A DNA stretch of 64,000 nt from SpSt-539 sp964549445 (GCA_964549445.1 CAZJVS010000005.1:62001-126000), one strand, 5' to 3'. Counted from the stretch's first letter, positions 34,651-44,909 are shown. Program-made: numbers and translations. The notes: generated from the sequence alone by a model not told the origin.

Positions 34651-36078
34651 ATGATTCTGGCTGCCTCCAACATTCCCCCGCTCGGTTGGATTCTTCCATT
34701 CGTAACGCTCCTGCTTTGCATCGCCATTTTGCCCCTGATTCCGCGCACGGCCCACTGGTGGGAGCACAATCGAAACAAGCTCCTGATGGGTCTGGTTCTC
34801 GGCGGAATCGTGCTTTGTTACGCGTACCAACGGGGTTTTGGAACCACCCTGCACCATCCGTTGGTCGAAAAGCTCTTCCGATCAGCCGGCTGGCACATTG
34901 AATCCACAAACTCGCACGTCGTATCGGCGGCCGGCCTGCCCGCCCTGGTTGCAATGCTCGGCAACGCCGCAATGGAGTATCTTCCGTTCATCATCCTGCT
35001 ATTCAGTCTTTACACCATCAGCGGCGGCATCGCTGTACGCGGCGATATCCCGGCGCATCCGTCCACCAATACGCTGTTCCTCGCACTTGGCGGCATCCTC
35101 GCCAATCTCATCGGCACGACAGGCGCGTCGATGCTTCTGATTCGCCCACTCCTGAAGACCAACTCCGAACGTCGACGGGTCAAGCACACGGTCATTTTCT
35201 TCATTTTCATCGTCAGCAACGTTGGCGGTTGCCTGCTGCCCATCGGCGACCCACCGCTCTTCCTCGGCTTCCTCCGCGGCGTGCCCTTCACTTGGACGCT
35301 TCATCTTTGGAAGGAATGGGCGTTCATGCTCTCCATACTTTTGTTCATTTATTACATCTGGGACACAAACGAGTACAACGCTGAGGATCCGCCGGTTATC
35401 ACCAAAGATGAAACTCAGATTCAGCGCATTCGCGTCATGGGTGTGTCAAATGTGATCTGGCTCGCGGCGGTCATGGCCGGAGTCGCCGTCTTCGACCCGA
35501 ATCGAACAATCCCTTACACCTCGATCACACCGCCTCCGTTCTTGCGCGAAGGGTTGCTGCTGTTGTTTGTGCTGATTTCCTGGCGAACAACGCCGCGCGG
35601 CCTCCGGCATGCCTCCGGTTTCAACTTCGTCGCGATCGGCGAGGTCGCCGCGCTCTTCGTGGGCATATTCATTACGATGCAAATCCCGATCGAGATCCTC
35701 GACGCACGCGGCCCGGAAATGGGCCTGACAGAGCCGTGGCAATTCTTCTGGTCGACCGGTTTGCTTTCCAGCTTTCTCGACAATGCCCCTACGTACGTAG
35801 TCTTTTTCGAGACCGCAAATTCTCTGACCCACGCCCCCGGCCCCGGCGTGTTCACGCTTCTCGGGGGCGATTACATCCGACAGGACCTACTCGTCGCCAT
35901 TTCACTTGGCGCTGTTTTTATGGGTGCGAACACCTATATCGGCAACGGTCCCAATTTCATGGTGAAATCGATCGCGGAGCAAAGCGGTATCAAGATGCCG
36001 AGCTTCTTTGGCTTCACCCTCTACAGTGGAGCGATCCTATTGCCGCTGTTCGTCCTCGTGAGTTGGTTGTTCATGTAG
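34651..36078 (+). CDS. CitMHS/NhaD-like transporter, annotated as Na+:H+ antiporter type
   Basis: The 475-residue protein has about 12 hydrophobic segments and ion-transporter-superfamily signatures in each half: AMLGNAAMEYLPFII then GTTGASMLLIRPLL and LPIGDPPLFLGFLRGVPF, with the repeat-half equivalents FLDNAPTYVVFFETAN and GANTYIGNGPNFMVKSIA. Such proteins exchange Na+ for H+ or carry citrate-type anions; family members are usually annotated as sodium:proton antiporters. It follows the zinc-ribbon gene by 42 bp. Its end overlaps the convergent epimerase by 8 bp. Confidence 0.85.
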   Translation: MILAASNIPPLGWILPFVTLLLCIAILPLIPRTAHWWEHNRNKLLMGLVLGGIVLCYAYQRGFGTTLHHPLVEKLFRSAGWHIESTNSHVVSAAGLPALVAMLGNAAMEYLPFIILLFSLYTISGGIAVRGDIPAHPSTNTLFLALGGILANLIGTTGASMLLIRPLLKTNSERRRVKHTVIFFIFIVSNVGGCLLPIGDPPLFLGFLRGVPFTWTLHLWKEWAFMLSILLFIYYIWDTNEYNAEDPPVITKDETQIQRIRVMGVSNVIWLAAVMAGVAVFDPNRTIPYTSITPPPFLREGLLLLFVLISWRTTPRGLRHASGFNFVAIGEVAALFVGIFITMQIPIEILDARGPEMGLTEPWQFFWSTGLLSSFLDNAPTYVVFFETANSLTHAPGPGVFTLLGGDYIRQDLLVAISLGAVFMGANTYIGNGPNFMVKSIAEQSGIKMPSFFGFTLYSGAILLPLFVLVSWLFM

Positions 36079-36982
36079 CGCGCCGCGCTGCCGCCACCAG
36101 CTCCTCAACCGTCTTCTGCAGCAGCCCCTCGCCCCCGAACTCCATTCCCAGCGACCGAAGCTTGTTCACGTCAATCTGATTCTTCGGACCGCGATTCAAC
36201 TGCGATACCTCGCTTCGGCTGTGCGTAAGTGCCTTCGCGATCCTCGCCACCATCTCGTCGGCCACGTACAAATCGTAACAATTGAACGCCTGCCCGGCGA
36301 TCCGCGCCTCGTCGGCACCGAGCAACAGCAATTCGACCGACTTCGCCACATCCGCCGCATGGACTTCCTTCCCGCCCGCCGCCGATTGCACCGGCTCGCC
36401 GCGGATCACCGCCCGCACAATTTCGAACCACTTGCTCTTTTCGACCGGCCGCCGAATGCCGTAAACGCCTGTCGGCCGCAGCGCACACACCGGCCAGCCG
36501 TCCGCAAGTCCGAAACTGTGTACGAACTTCTCCACTGCGGCCTTGTGCGCCCCGTAATGTGACGTTGGCCACAGAGGATGCGCTTCGTCGAGCTTGCGGT
36601 CCGGCAGAATTTTTTCGTGAACGGCGCAGGTCGAGATGAACACGAATCGCTTCACGCCTGCCTGCCGCGCCGCCACCATCAGCCGAAGTGATCCCATCAG
36701 GTTCAGTTCGGCGAACGATAGGAGGTCTTCGCTGGCTGAATTGCGAAATCCCGCCGACCAGCGGGCCAGCGCCCCATGTACAACCGCGTCGCACCCCTTC
36801 ACCAGCGTCGCGATCGACGACGTGTCGTCCAGCCCCCCGCAGATCCACTCAATCGACTCCGGCATATCCGCCCGATCGCTTTTCGGTCGATACCAACACC
36901 GCAACCGATGCCCGCCGTCTGCGAGTCGATCCGTGATGTAGCGTCCGATGAATCCCGTCGCCCCCGTGACAGCGATGTTCAA
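36071..36982 (-). CDS. NAD-dependent epimerase/dehydratase
   Basis: The 303-residue extended SDR protein has NIAVTGATGFIGRYITDRL (2-20), FISTCAVHE for the serine region, and YGAHKAAVE for YxxxK. Substrate unknown; likely a sugar nucleotide or steroid-like compound. The start is TTG, but AGGAGG lies at ideal spacing upstream, so the start is well supported. It is a different sequence from the epimerase at 11486. Confidence 0.88.
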   Translation of the reverse strand: MNIAVTGATGFIGRYITDRLADGGHRLRCWYRPKSDRADMPESIEWICGGLDDTSSIATLVKGCDAVVHGALARWSAGFRNSASEDLLSFAELNLMGSLRLMVAARQAGVKRFVFISTCAVHEKILPDRKLDEAHPLWPTSHYGAHKAAVEKFVHSFGLADGWPVCALRPTGVYGIRRPVEKSKWFEIVRAVIRGEPVQSAAGGKEVHAADVAKSVELLLLGADEARIAGQAFNCYDLYVADEMVARIAKALTHSRSEVSQLNRGPKNQIDVNKLRSLGMEFGGEGLLQKTVEELVAAARRAT

Positions 36983-37245
36983 CGTCCACCTCCTCTGGTC
37001 ACCCCGATGTTATCGCTCCGGGAGACGTGACCCCACCGACGGGGAACTCTACCCAATAGATGGGCGCATGGCTCGACGTTGTCTCGGACGTGCTCCACAA
37101 CTCATGGCAAGCGGCCCGGACCTCGCACTTATCAGTCCACGCTGCAAAGCCGGACCCATTATCGCGACGCGGTGGTCGGTATGCAGATTGCGACTCTCTG
37201 CCAGCGAGCCGCCCGCAGTCGGACGGCGGAGGATAAGGAGTAATC

Positions 37246-37344
37246 GTGGCGCTGCTCGCCATGCTGTTGGGTTCGATCGGTATTTTCGCAATCCTCATCC
37301 GAAGGCCTGCCAATCCGGACCGTCGGCGCACCAGGATAAGCTGA
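37246..37344 (+). CDS. 32-residue single-span membrane protein
   Basis: GTG-started frame: MALLAMLLGSIGIFAILIRR then a basic polar tail ending RRRTRIS. AAGGAG lies 5 bp before the GTG, a near-perfect ribosome site, and the hydrophobic-then-basic pattern fits an inner-membrane microprotein. No family recognised. It lies 133 bp upstream of the triple amidohydrolase gene on the same strand. Confidence 0.55.
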   Translation: MALLAMLLGSIGIFAILIRRPANPDRRRTRIS

Positions 37345-37477
37345 CGCCGAACCAGTCCGCCTCAATCACGATGCGGCCGGACCCGTTGCCCGCAATCGCC
37401 AAAACCGCTCCAATCGGTGGTTTCGTCACTCGCCAAAGCCCCGGAGGCGAGCGGGGCCGGCGGCGTTCGGAGGATCT

Positions 37478-40400
37478 ATGCGGCGGTTCAGCGGGTACGC
37501 GCTTCTCGGCATGCTTGGTATTGCGTCGTTTCAATCGGCACAGGCCGAATTCGAAGCGCCGCTGGCGATTACGAATGCACGCATCGTCAATCCCGGTGCC
37601 GCGCCTATCGAAAATGGCACGATCGTCATCGACCACGGCCGTATCACCGCCGTGGGGCAGAACGCTGTGATCCCGCCCAATGCCGAGCGGTACGATGCCG
37701 GCGGCGCGACCGTCTACCCCGGCTTTATTGACGCGAACACCCACGCGGGCGTCTTGCCCGACGAGGCAACCCCCGAGGAGCGCAAACGCCTCGAAGACGA
37801 CGATCCCGATGTCCGCGACGGTCCTCAATCGGCGACCGTCAAGGCCTATCGCCGCCTGATGCACCCCCATTGGCGCGCGGAGGAGCACTACGACCCCCAA
37901 TCCGCCAAACCGGATCAAGCCCGCGCCAGCGGATTCACCACCGCGCTGATTTCACCCAAACCCGCCATCTTCTCCGGCGCGAGCGCCGTCATCGAGCTCG
38001 GAGATACGCCGCTCCGCCGATCGATCCTGCGAAGCAACGTTGCCCAGCAATCCGCCTTCATCACCGGTATCGACCGCGACTTGCCGCGCGAGATGCGCGA
38101 GCGTCAGATGGACTCTCCTGCATATCCCACGACGCTCATGGGCGCCATTGCCGCCTTCCGCCAGATCATGTCCGACGCAATTTGGCAGCGCGATCTCACG
38201 GCTTGGTCGCAGCGAAACCCACGGGGCGAGCGCCCCGCCCTCGACCGCGACCTCGAAGCCCTTCTCGCCCCATTGGACGGCCGCCAGCCGATCATTTTCA
38301 TTGCCAACCGAGAAAATGAAATCCGCCGCGCGCTCGATGTTGCCGCCGAGTTCAATCTGAAGCCGATCATCGCCGGCGGCCGCGAAGCATGGAAGTGCGT
38401 TGACCGCCTCAAAGCAGAAAATGTGCCCGTCATCGTCAGTCTCAAGTGGTCCGACGAGCCGAAGCGCGACGACAAGAAGCCCCCGACGACGCAAGAAGCC
38501 GCTCCACCGGACCGGCTCGCCGCTGTATTCGACGAAAAGTGGCAACAACAGCCGTGGGAATCGCAGCGACAGTTCGACGAGCGTAAGCGTCTTTGGGGCG
38601 AAGAGGTCGACAACTTGAAGCGACTGCGCGACGCCGGGGTCAACGTCGCCATCGGCTCCTTCGAGATGGAAGCCCCGGCCGACGTAATAAAGAATCTTCG
38701 CGAAGCGATCAAACGCGGCCTGACCGAGGATGCCGCTCTCTCTTCACTCACGCAGAGCGCCGCCACGGTCCTTGGTCTCGGCGCCGATCTCGGCGAAATC
38801 GCGCCGGGCAAGCTTGCCAACCTGGTCATCATGACTAAGCCGCTCGCCGACGAAAAATCGAAAGTCCGCTTCGTTTTCGTCGAAGGCAAACGACTTGATG
38901 CCACCGAAGTGGCGGAGGGCGGCGGACCCGACAAGGGCAGATTTCGCGGCCGCCGCGGTGGTCGCGACAAAGACAATGAAAAGAGCAAAGACGAATCTGA
39001 AGACAGCGCCTCGTCGGCGTCGCAACCTGCGACGGCTTCACAGCCCGTCGATTGGCCCGGGTTTCGCTGCGAGCTGGAAGCCGACCGCAAGCCCACTTAC
39101 CAGACCGGCGGGAATCTTCTCATTAAGAGCGCAAATCTGCTGACCGTCACGGACGGCGACCAGCCCGAGACGGACCTTCTGATTCGTAACGGAAAGATCG
39201 AGCAGATCGGCAAGAATCTCACCGCCCCGCCCGGGACAAAAACCCTTAACCTCCACGGCTACTTCGTAACTCCCGGAATCATCGATCCGCATTCGCACAT
39301 GTGCAGCGATGGCGGCTTGAACGAAGCCGCGCTCTCCGTCACGCCCGAAGTTCGTGTCCGCGACGTCCTCGACCATCGAGACATTGGCGCATATCGCGCC
39401 CTCGCTGGCGGCGTAACGTGTATTCACACGATGCACGGCTCCGCCAATACGATCGGCGGCCAGAATGCCACCCTGCGGCTGAAATACGGCAAGCCCGCGG
39501 CCGAGTGGCTGTTCAAGGAAGCTCCACGAACCGTCAAGTTTGCATTGGGCGAGAATGTCAAACAATCAAACTTCGGCCGCCGCGGTTCGCGCTTCCCCAA
39601 TTCACGAATGGGAGTCGAAGCCGTCCTCCGCCGCTCCTTCGACGCTGCCCGACAGTACCAACTTGATCAAAAGAAATACGCCAAAGAGAAGGCCGCCGGC
39701 AAAGACCCGCGACCCGTTCGCCGCGATCTACGCCTCGAAGCCCTGAGCGATATCCTTGATGGCGCGATATGGGTCCACTCCCACTGCTACCGCGCCGACG
39801 AAATTCTCCGCCTGCTCGATGTCGCCGAGCAATACGGCTTCCGCATCGCCGTGCTTCAGCACATCCTCGAGGGCTATCGAATCATCCCCGAAATCATTCG
39901 TCACGGATGCGGCGCATCGACGTTCTCCGACTGGTGGTCCTACAAGATCGAGGCCTATGACGCGATCCCCCAAAACGCCGCCCGTATGTTGCTGGGCGGC
40001 ATCGTCACAACCGTGAACTCAGACTCCAACGAAATGATCCGCCACCTGCCGCTGGAAGCGGCCAAGTCCATGCACTTCGGTGGACTGGGCTCCAACGATG
40101 CGCTCAAGCTCTGCACTCTGAATGGTGCCATCCAACTGGGAGTCGATAAACTCGTTGGCTCACTCCAGCCCGGGAAGTTCGCCGACATCGCCATCTTTAA
40201 CAGCCATCCTCTCGACACCACATCAAAGTGCGTAGTGACCCTCATTGACGGTGAGGTTTACTTCCAGGACGCCTCGTTCGATCCGTCGTCGCCGCCGACG
40301 CCTCGTCCCATTCGAGAATTTCGCGCGACCCGTCCGCAACTTCCGATCCGCCGCAGCACCACGAACTCCTACCGTATCGTCGATGCCACCATTCACCCGG

Positions 40401-41662
40401 TCGGGATTGCTGCCGTCTTCCCGGCAGAACTTCTCATTCAGGATGGCCGCGTAAAGTACGTTGGCCCCCCGGGCAAGTCCGGCGACGCTGCCGACGTGGT
40501 CACCGTTGACGCACGGGGACTGCACGTCTATCCCGGCCTCATTAACGCCGCCGCCACGCTTGGGCTCACCGAGATCGACTCGGTCGCCGGTACGGTCGAC
40601 GTCGCCGATATCGGTCGCTTTCAACCTGACATCCGCGCCGAATCGGCCTACGACCCGTTCGTTCCCGCAATCGAAGTCACGCGCGCCGAAGGTGTACTGA
40701 ACGCCCTCATCGTCCCCGGCGGTGGGATGATCCCCGGACGGGCTGCTCTTGTTCAACTCGATGGCTGGACGATGCCGGAAGCGCTGGTCAAATCAAACCT
40801 CGGCTTGATGATGAATGTTCCGTCGCTTCCGCCCGATCTGACGGTCGTCCCTGAACGTCGTCGCAAGGAAGTGAAGGAGAACTACGCGAAACAACTGGGC
40901 GAATTGGACGCCTTCATGAAGCGCGCGATTCTCTATTCGCAAGTCGTGGCCGCTGCGAAACAACAGCCGGCCCTCTCCCCGGAGTTTGATCGCCAGCTCG
41001 ACGCCATGATCCCCTACGTTCGTGGCGAGCGGCCTGTCCTGCTCAACGCCAACTCGTACAAGGAAATCCGCGAGTCGCTGCGTTTTGCCGAGCAATTCTC
41101 CCTCAAGGCGATCATCGTCGGCGGGCGCGATGCGTGGAAGCTCGCCGACGACTTGGCGAAGAAGAAAATCGACGTAATTCTCGGCCGTGTCCAGTCATAC
41201 CCAGCCGGGGATTTCGAACCGTGGGACGCCATCTATCGAAACGCCGGCGTCCTCGCGCAGGCCGGCGTCCGTTTCTGCTTCTCGACCGGCAACTCCGACC
41301 TCGCCAAGCTCCTCGGCGTTGAAGCCGGCTTGGCTGTTGCCCACGGCCTCGACGAAGACCGTGCCTTACGCGCACTGACGATCGACGCCGCCACCATCCT
41401 CGGCGTCGGCGATTCGCTCGGTTCGCTGGAATCCGGCAAGGCAGCGAACCTGATTATCTGCACCGACACCCCGCTGCAGGCTTCCAACACCGTCGTCGCT
41501 GCATTCATTGCCGGCAAGCCCGTCGATCTCACGAGCAAGCACACTCGACTCGACGACAAATTCCGCCAGCGCCCGCGTCCAACATTGTCTCCCGCCCCGA
41601 CGCTCAAGGGTCCACCAGCCATTCGGGTCGAGTCTGCGGTCACCCAGCGTGGCGGCCAATAG
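37478..41662 (+). CDS. Exported protein with three amidohydrolase-like domains
   Basis: The 1394-residue protein starts with a signal peptide (MRRFSGYALLGMLGIASFQS, cleavage near AQA). Three consecutive urease-superfamily amidohydrolase units follow. Unit 1 (about 28-490) keeps YPGFIDANTHAG, so only part of the DxHxH site remains. Unit 2 (about 548-950) is intact: TPGIIDPHSHMCSD near 600, further histidines in WVHSHCYRAD and VLQHILEGY, and aspartate in TTVNSDSNEM. Unit 3 (about 960-1365) has YPGLINAAATLG, with no ligand. Units 1 and 3 share LKPIIAGGREAWK/LKAIIVGGRDAWK. A low-complexity charged linker (about 485-535) separates units 1 and 2. GGAGG precedes the ATG. Substrate unknown; the active centre is presumably in the middle unit. 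Confidence 0.88.
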   Translation: MRRFSGYALLGMLGIASFQSAQAEFEAPLAITNARIVNPGAAPIENGTIVIDHGRITAVGQNAVIPPNAERYDAGGATVYPGFIDANTHAGVLPDEATPEERKRLEDDDPDVRDGPQSATVKAYRRLMHPHWRAEEHYDPQSAKPDQARASGFTTALISPKPAIFSGASAVIELGDTPLRRSILRSNVAQQSAFITGIDRDLPREMRERQMDSPAYPTTLMGAIAAFRQIMSDAIWQRDLTAWSQRNPRGERPALDRDLEALLAPLDGRQPIIFIANRENEIRRALDVAAEFNLKPIIAGGREAWKCVDRLKAENVPVIVSLKWSDEPKRDDKKPPTTQEAAPPDRLAAVFDEKWQQQPWESQRQFDERKRLWGEEVDNLKRLRDAGVNVAIGSFEMEAPADVIKNLREAIKRGLTEDAALSSLTQSAATVLGLGADLGEIAPGKLANLVIMTKPLADEKSKVRFVFVEGKRLDATEVAEGGGPDKGRFRGRRGGRDKDNEKSKDESEDSASSASQPATASQPVDWPGFRCELEADRKPTYQTGGNLLIKSANLLTVTDGDQPETDLLIRNGKIEQIGKNLTAPPGTKTLNLHGYFVTPGIIDPHSHMCSDGGLNEAALSVTPEVRVRDVLDHRDIGAYRALAGGVTCIHTMHGSANTIGGQNATLRLKYGKPAAEWLFKEAPRTVKFALGENVKQSNFGRRGSRFPNSRMGVEAVLRRSFDAARQYQLDQKKYAKEKAAGKDPRPVRRDLRLEALSDILDGAIWVHSHCYRADEILRLLDVAEQYGFRIAVLQHILEGYRIIPEIIRHGCGASTFSDWWSYKIEAYDAIPQNAARMLLGGIVTTVNSDSNEMIRHLPLEAAKSMHFGGLGSNDALKLCTLNGAIQLGVDKLVGSLQPGKFADIAIFNSHPLDTTSKCVVTLIDGEVYFQDASFDPSSPPTPRPIREFRATRPQLPIRRSTTNSYRIVDATIHPVGIAAVFPAELLIQDGRVKYVGPPGKSGDAADVVTVDARGLHVYPGLINAAATLGLTEIDSVAGTVDVADIGRFQPDIRAESAYDPFVPAIEVTRAEGVLNALIVPGGGMIPGRAALVQLDGWTMPEALVKSNLGLMMNVPSLPPDLTVVPERRRKEVKENYAKQLGELDAFMKRAILYSQVVAAAKQQPALSPEFDRQLDAMIPYVRGERPVLLNANSYKEIRESLRFAEQFSLKAIIVGGRDAWKLADDLAKKKIDVILGRVQSYPAGDFEPWDAIYRNAGVLAQAGVRFCFSTGNSDLAKLLGVEAGLAVAHGLDEDRALRALTIDAATILGVGDSLGSLESGKAANLIICTDTPLQASNTVVAAFIAGKPVDLTSKHTRLDDKFRQRPRPTLSPAPTLKGPPAIRVESAVTQRGGQ

Positions 41663-42035
41663 CGTTCGGCAGTCGACTCTCTACTGCAATGAGCGCGAGA
41701 CTGTGGCGGTGGCAGGTGTCCGGCCGTCTGGGTTCCCCGGAAAATGCAGCGGCCCGTTTATTAGGACACCAATGTGGCTGTCGAAACGGCGTTACGGGCC
41801 TTGGAACCCAGAAACTCGAATTCGGATGGTCAGATCGCGGAGAGAATTCTCTTGAACAAGTGTACGCTATGGTGGACGATAACGTCTTATCGTTCGGCGA
41901 GGCTGGCGAGCCGGAAAGCGTCGGATGGGTGCAGGAATCCGCCGAAATCCAATAGCCAAGTCGAACATTCGATCCATCGCCAACTTCGTTCGATGTGTGC
42001 AATGCGCGGATGCACAGCTGCGCAAGGGGTGTGGT
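41663..42035. other. Intergenic region without a convincing gene
   Basis: An 88-codon open frame starts at 41689 but has no ribosome site and no recognisable pattern. No terminator hairpin or promoter pair was found. Confidence 0.45.
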
Positions 42036-44558
42036 ATGCAGCGTATTCTTCGGTTCGGATTGCTTCTGACACTATTCTCGGCCAGCCCGGCCGCCGTAAA
42101 CGCAAACCCCGCGCAGTTGAGGTTGACAGCCCCTCGGCGAATGGTGAACGACAAGAGCCTGACGGTAGTCGCCGAGCTCCTCGACGAAAACGGGTACATC
42201 AACTGGAAATCCTGCGGCGGCTACGGTAGCGTATCGGCGGTCCGAGCAGACGATCTCACCCCCGTCCCGATTTCCACGATTGCATTTGATTCTCACGGTG
42301 GTCCTCCGCCGGCAGACTCGATGCGCTTCTACAATGGCGTCGGCAGTGTCTCCCTCGTGCTCGATAACGCGGGAGCCGAGCCCGCCGGCGAAATAATCGT
42401 TTCCGTATCCTTCGAGAGTTTGACTGGTTCCCGTCGCGTGACGGTCCTTTCCAATCCCCTTCTGCGCAATCTCTCGGGACAACTGACAGGCGCCGATCTA
42501 GTGTGGGGTCCCGCCGACGGAGTAATTCACCTCACGGGCGAGTGCTCCGTGGCAGCCGGACAGACGCTTCAGATCGCCGCGGGCACGCTTATTATGGTCG
42601 ACGCAGGCCCGCAGGACGCGGGGACTCGGGTGAACATCGCCGGTGGGTTTGAGGCAACCGGAGACTCGGACCGGCCAATCTTCTTTTTCCCGACGGCCGG
42701 TGCGCCGGCCCTGCATCTCGAAGAGCTCTGCACGGATCCGGTGTCAAACCCCTATGCCTGGCGCGGCGTCCTGCACACCGGCAGTGCTCCCGCCAATTAC
42801 AACTACGTGTTCATTACCGGTGCGGGAAATGGCGCGCTGACCGGCCACACGCGTCCGCCCGTCATCAAGATCGAAGGATCCGGGCCGGCGACATTCAAAC
42901 GATGTTTCTTTGCGGACAACAACGGCAAGGCGATCAACGGCGTTGGCTCCGGCTATTACAAGCTCCTCGATTCGCTTGTCACGCGCTGCGGGCACGGGAC
43001 GGAATGGAGCGGTAACGGCGATTACACCTTGCTCGTCGAGGGTAGCTGGTACACGGGAATCGGTCACGCACCGGAACCATGCGGCCGCGACGGCGACTGT
43101 ATGAACATTCGCGGGACAGATCCCAACAACGGCGGGCCGAAGGTGGTTCGTGGCTGCATCATGGTTGATGGAAACGATGACGGCGTTGACCAGGCGGCGA
43201 CCGATTTCACCGTGGAAAACTGCATCATTGGCTACCTGCGTGATACCGCGATTATTCTCGATTCGCTGCTGATCGGCGGTTCGGTCACTGTCAACAACGT
43301 TTTGACGTTTGGTTCCGGAAAATTCGGCATCGCCGGCCGCAACCAGCCGGTCTATGCAACAAACTGCACGTTCGGCGATGGATCTCGTACCGAGCCAATT
43401 CATGACTGCACAAGTTCGATATTCAGCCGATGTATCCTCGAATACGCCTATTTCACGACCTGCTGTGGGACGGTCGAATACTGCTCCGTATTACCCGTTT
43501 CCGACTATTCCTGCGGCGTCGGCAACGGCCCATTCAGTCCGACGTTCGTTGCGCCGTGGCCCGGCGGATGCGACTACACACTGCAACCCGGCTCACCCGC
43601 ACTGACGGCTGGCCCCGGCGGAACACCGATCGGTTGGCAGGGATTCGCGCCTCCCAGGCGTGGTGCGAAGCTCTTCGGTGTCGTGAGCGAGACGGAAGTG
43701 CCGCCGGCAGGCGTGTTTTCGATAGATGTATTCGTCGAGGACGCAACGGAGGTCGCAGGTTTCTCGACGCAAATCGAGACTCAGCGGCTGTCCGGCACCG
43801 GCTCATTGGATCTGGCCTGTCCGACGTGCATCACAATCGATCACATCCGGCCCGATCGACTGTTCCTGGGTGTAATCGGCAGCGAGTCCACCGTTCCGGC
43901 GGACCTGCGTGCGACCTCGGAACTCGCAGACGGCTCAGCAAGCACGGGTCCATCACCGCGCTACCTCGCAACCTATCAACTCGCCATTTCCCCCGACGCC
44001 ACCGTTGGAAGCGTCTTTCAGATTTCGATTCGCGGCTTTGGCTCATCGTCTCTGAGCGACGAAGCCGGCGCACCGATCGCATTCATCGCCGACGACGCAT
44101 TAACCGTGACTGCGGCAATTTGCCCAAGTGCGTCCGCCGGCATCGATCAGCACTACTGCACCGCTCCCGCAAGTGTCGCGGTCGCGGGAGACGTTGCTGA
44201 TGCGACTGGATCGCTGTGGACGACATCGGGTGACGGCTCCTTTGCCGATGATTCCGCCGCAGCGACCACATACGCGCTGGGGCCAACGGATTTGACCGGC
44301 GATTCGGTCGTTTTAACGTTGACAGCATCTCCGGGATTCTCGTGCACGACCGGTGCTGCGGATTCCTTGACGATCGACTGGATCGGTATCGGCGATGGCG
44401 ACATGGATGCCAACAGTCTGATCGACGGACAGGATATCCAACTGTTCGCGGCCGCCATCGGCGCGATTCCAGTGAACTGCCACGCCGACCTCACAGGCGA
44501 CAACACCGTAGACGCAGCCGATGTCGTCGTATTCGTTTCGCACCTGCTTGGCGAGTAA
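42036..44558 (+). CDS. Secreted beta-helix protein with cohesin-like and dockerin-like domains
   Basis: The 840-residue protein has a signal peptide (MQRILRFGLLLTLFSASPAA), a beta-sandwich region, then a parallel beta-helix (about 190-510; FKRCFFADNNGKAINGVGSG, VENCIIGYLRDTAIILDS, ATNCTFGDGSRT). A cohesin-like domain follows (about 525-690; FSIDVFVEDATEVAGFSTQI), then an Ig/PKD-like stretch, and a dockerin-like pair of calcium loops (GDGDMDANSLIDGQDIQLF and ADLTGDNTVDAADVVVFV). The ATG at 42036 has AAGGGG upstream; the longer frame does not. The presence of both partner-type modules in one protein is notable. Extracellular or surface-bound; function unknown. Confidence 0.8.
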   Translation: MQRILRFGLLLTLFSASPAAVNANPAQLRLTAPRRMVNDKSLTVVAELLDENGYINWKSCGGYGSVSAVRADDLTPVPISTIAFDSHGGPPPADSMRFYNGVGSVSLVLDNAGAEPAGEIIVSVSFESLTGSRRVTVLSNPLLRNLSGQLTGADLVWGPADGVIHLTGECSVAAGQTLQIAAGTLIMVDAGPQDAGTRVNIAGGFEATGDSDRPIFFFPTAGAPALHLEELCTDPVSNPYAWRGVLHTGSAPANYNYVFITGAGNGALTGHTRPPVIKIEGSGPATFKRCFFADNNGKAINGVGSGYYKLLDSLVTRCGHGTEWSGNGDYTLLVEGSWYTGIGHAPEPCGRDGDCMNIRGTDPNNGGPKVVRGCIMVDGNDDGVDQAATDFTVENCIIGYLRDTAIILDSLLIGGSVTVNNVLTFGSGKFGIAGRNQPVYATNCTFGDGSRTEPIHDCTSSIFSRCILEYAYFTTCCGTVEYCSVLPVSDYSCGVGNGPFSPTFVAPWPGGCDYTLQPGSPALTAGPGGTPIGWQGFAPPRRGAKLFGVVSETEVPPAGVFSIDVFVEDATEVAGFSTQIETQRLSGTGSLDLACPTCITIDHIRPDRLFLGVIGSESTVPADLRATSELADGSASTGPSPRYLATYQLAISPDATVGSVFQISIRGFGSSSLSDEAGAPIAFIADDALTVTAAICPSASAGIDQHYCTAPASVAVAGDVADATGSLWTTSGDGSFADDSAAATTYALGPTDLTGDSVVLTLTASPGFSCTTGAADSLTIDWIGIGDGDMDANSLIDGQDIQLFAAAIGAIPVNCHADLTGDNTVDAADVVVFVSHLLGE

Positions 44559-44909
44559 TCGGGTCGACTCCACGAGTTCGCGACAGGTCTGCAACGAGCC
44601 AGCCGGGGCGACCGCGGGCGAGCAGAGGCCGGATCGAACACCGCGCGACCTGCCATGTCGCAGCCGTCGACGCACGTTGCACCTGGGAGTTTCCCTGAAA
44701 ACCGCAGCCCCAGGCCGTACAGGTTCGAGATTCGTAATCGACTACCACGAATACACTTAGAGCCGGGCGGCACAAGTCGGTCCCCGCTCGTACAAAAAAA
44801 ATCCCTTCCGCGTAATTTCGCGCGTCCAAATCGTCCTTCCTGCCCACTAGTCCTTTCTAGTCGGTGGTATCTCGATCAGGTACTCGAACCCAATCCGGAG
44901 ACTCCCAGA
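44559..44909. other. Intergenic region without a recognisable gene
   Basis: Separates two large secreted-protein genes. It contains an A8 run near 44797 and a small inverted repeat (ACTAG/CTAGT near 44847-44862), but no terminator stem next to the A-run and no clear promoter pair. Confidence 0.45.

Noticed and set aside
41689..41955. 88-codon frame before the beta-helix gene
   Set aside because: No ribosome site and mixed codon use unlike the neighbours.
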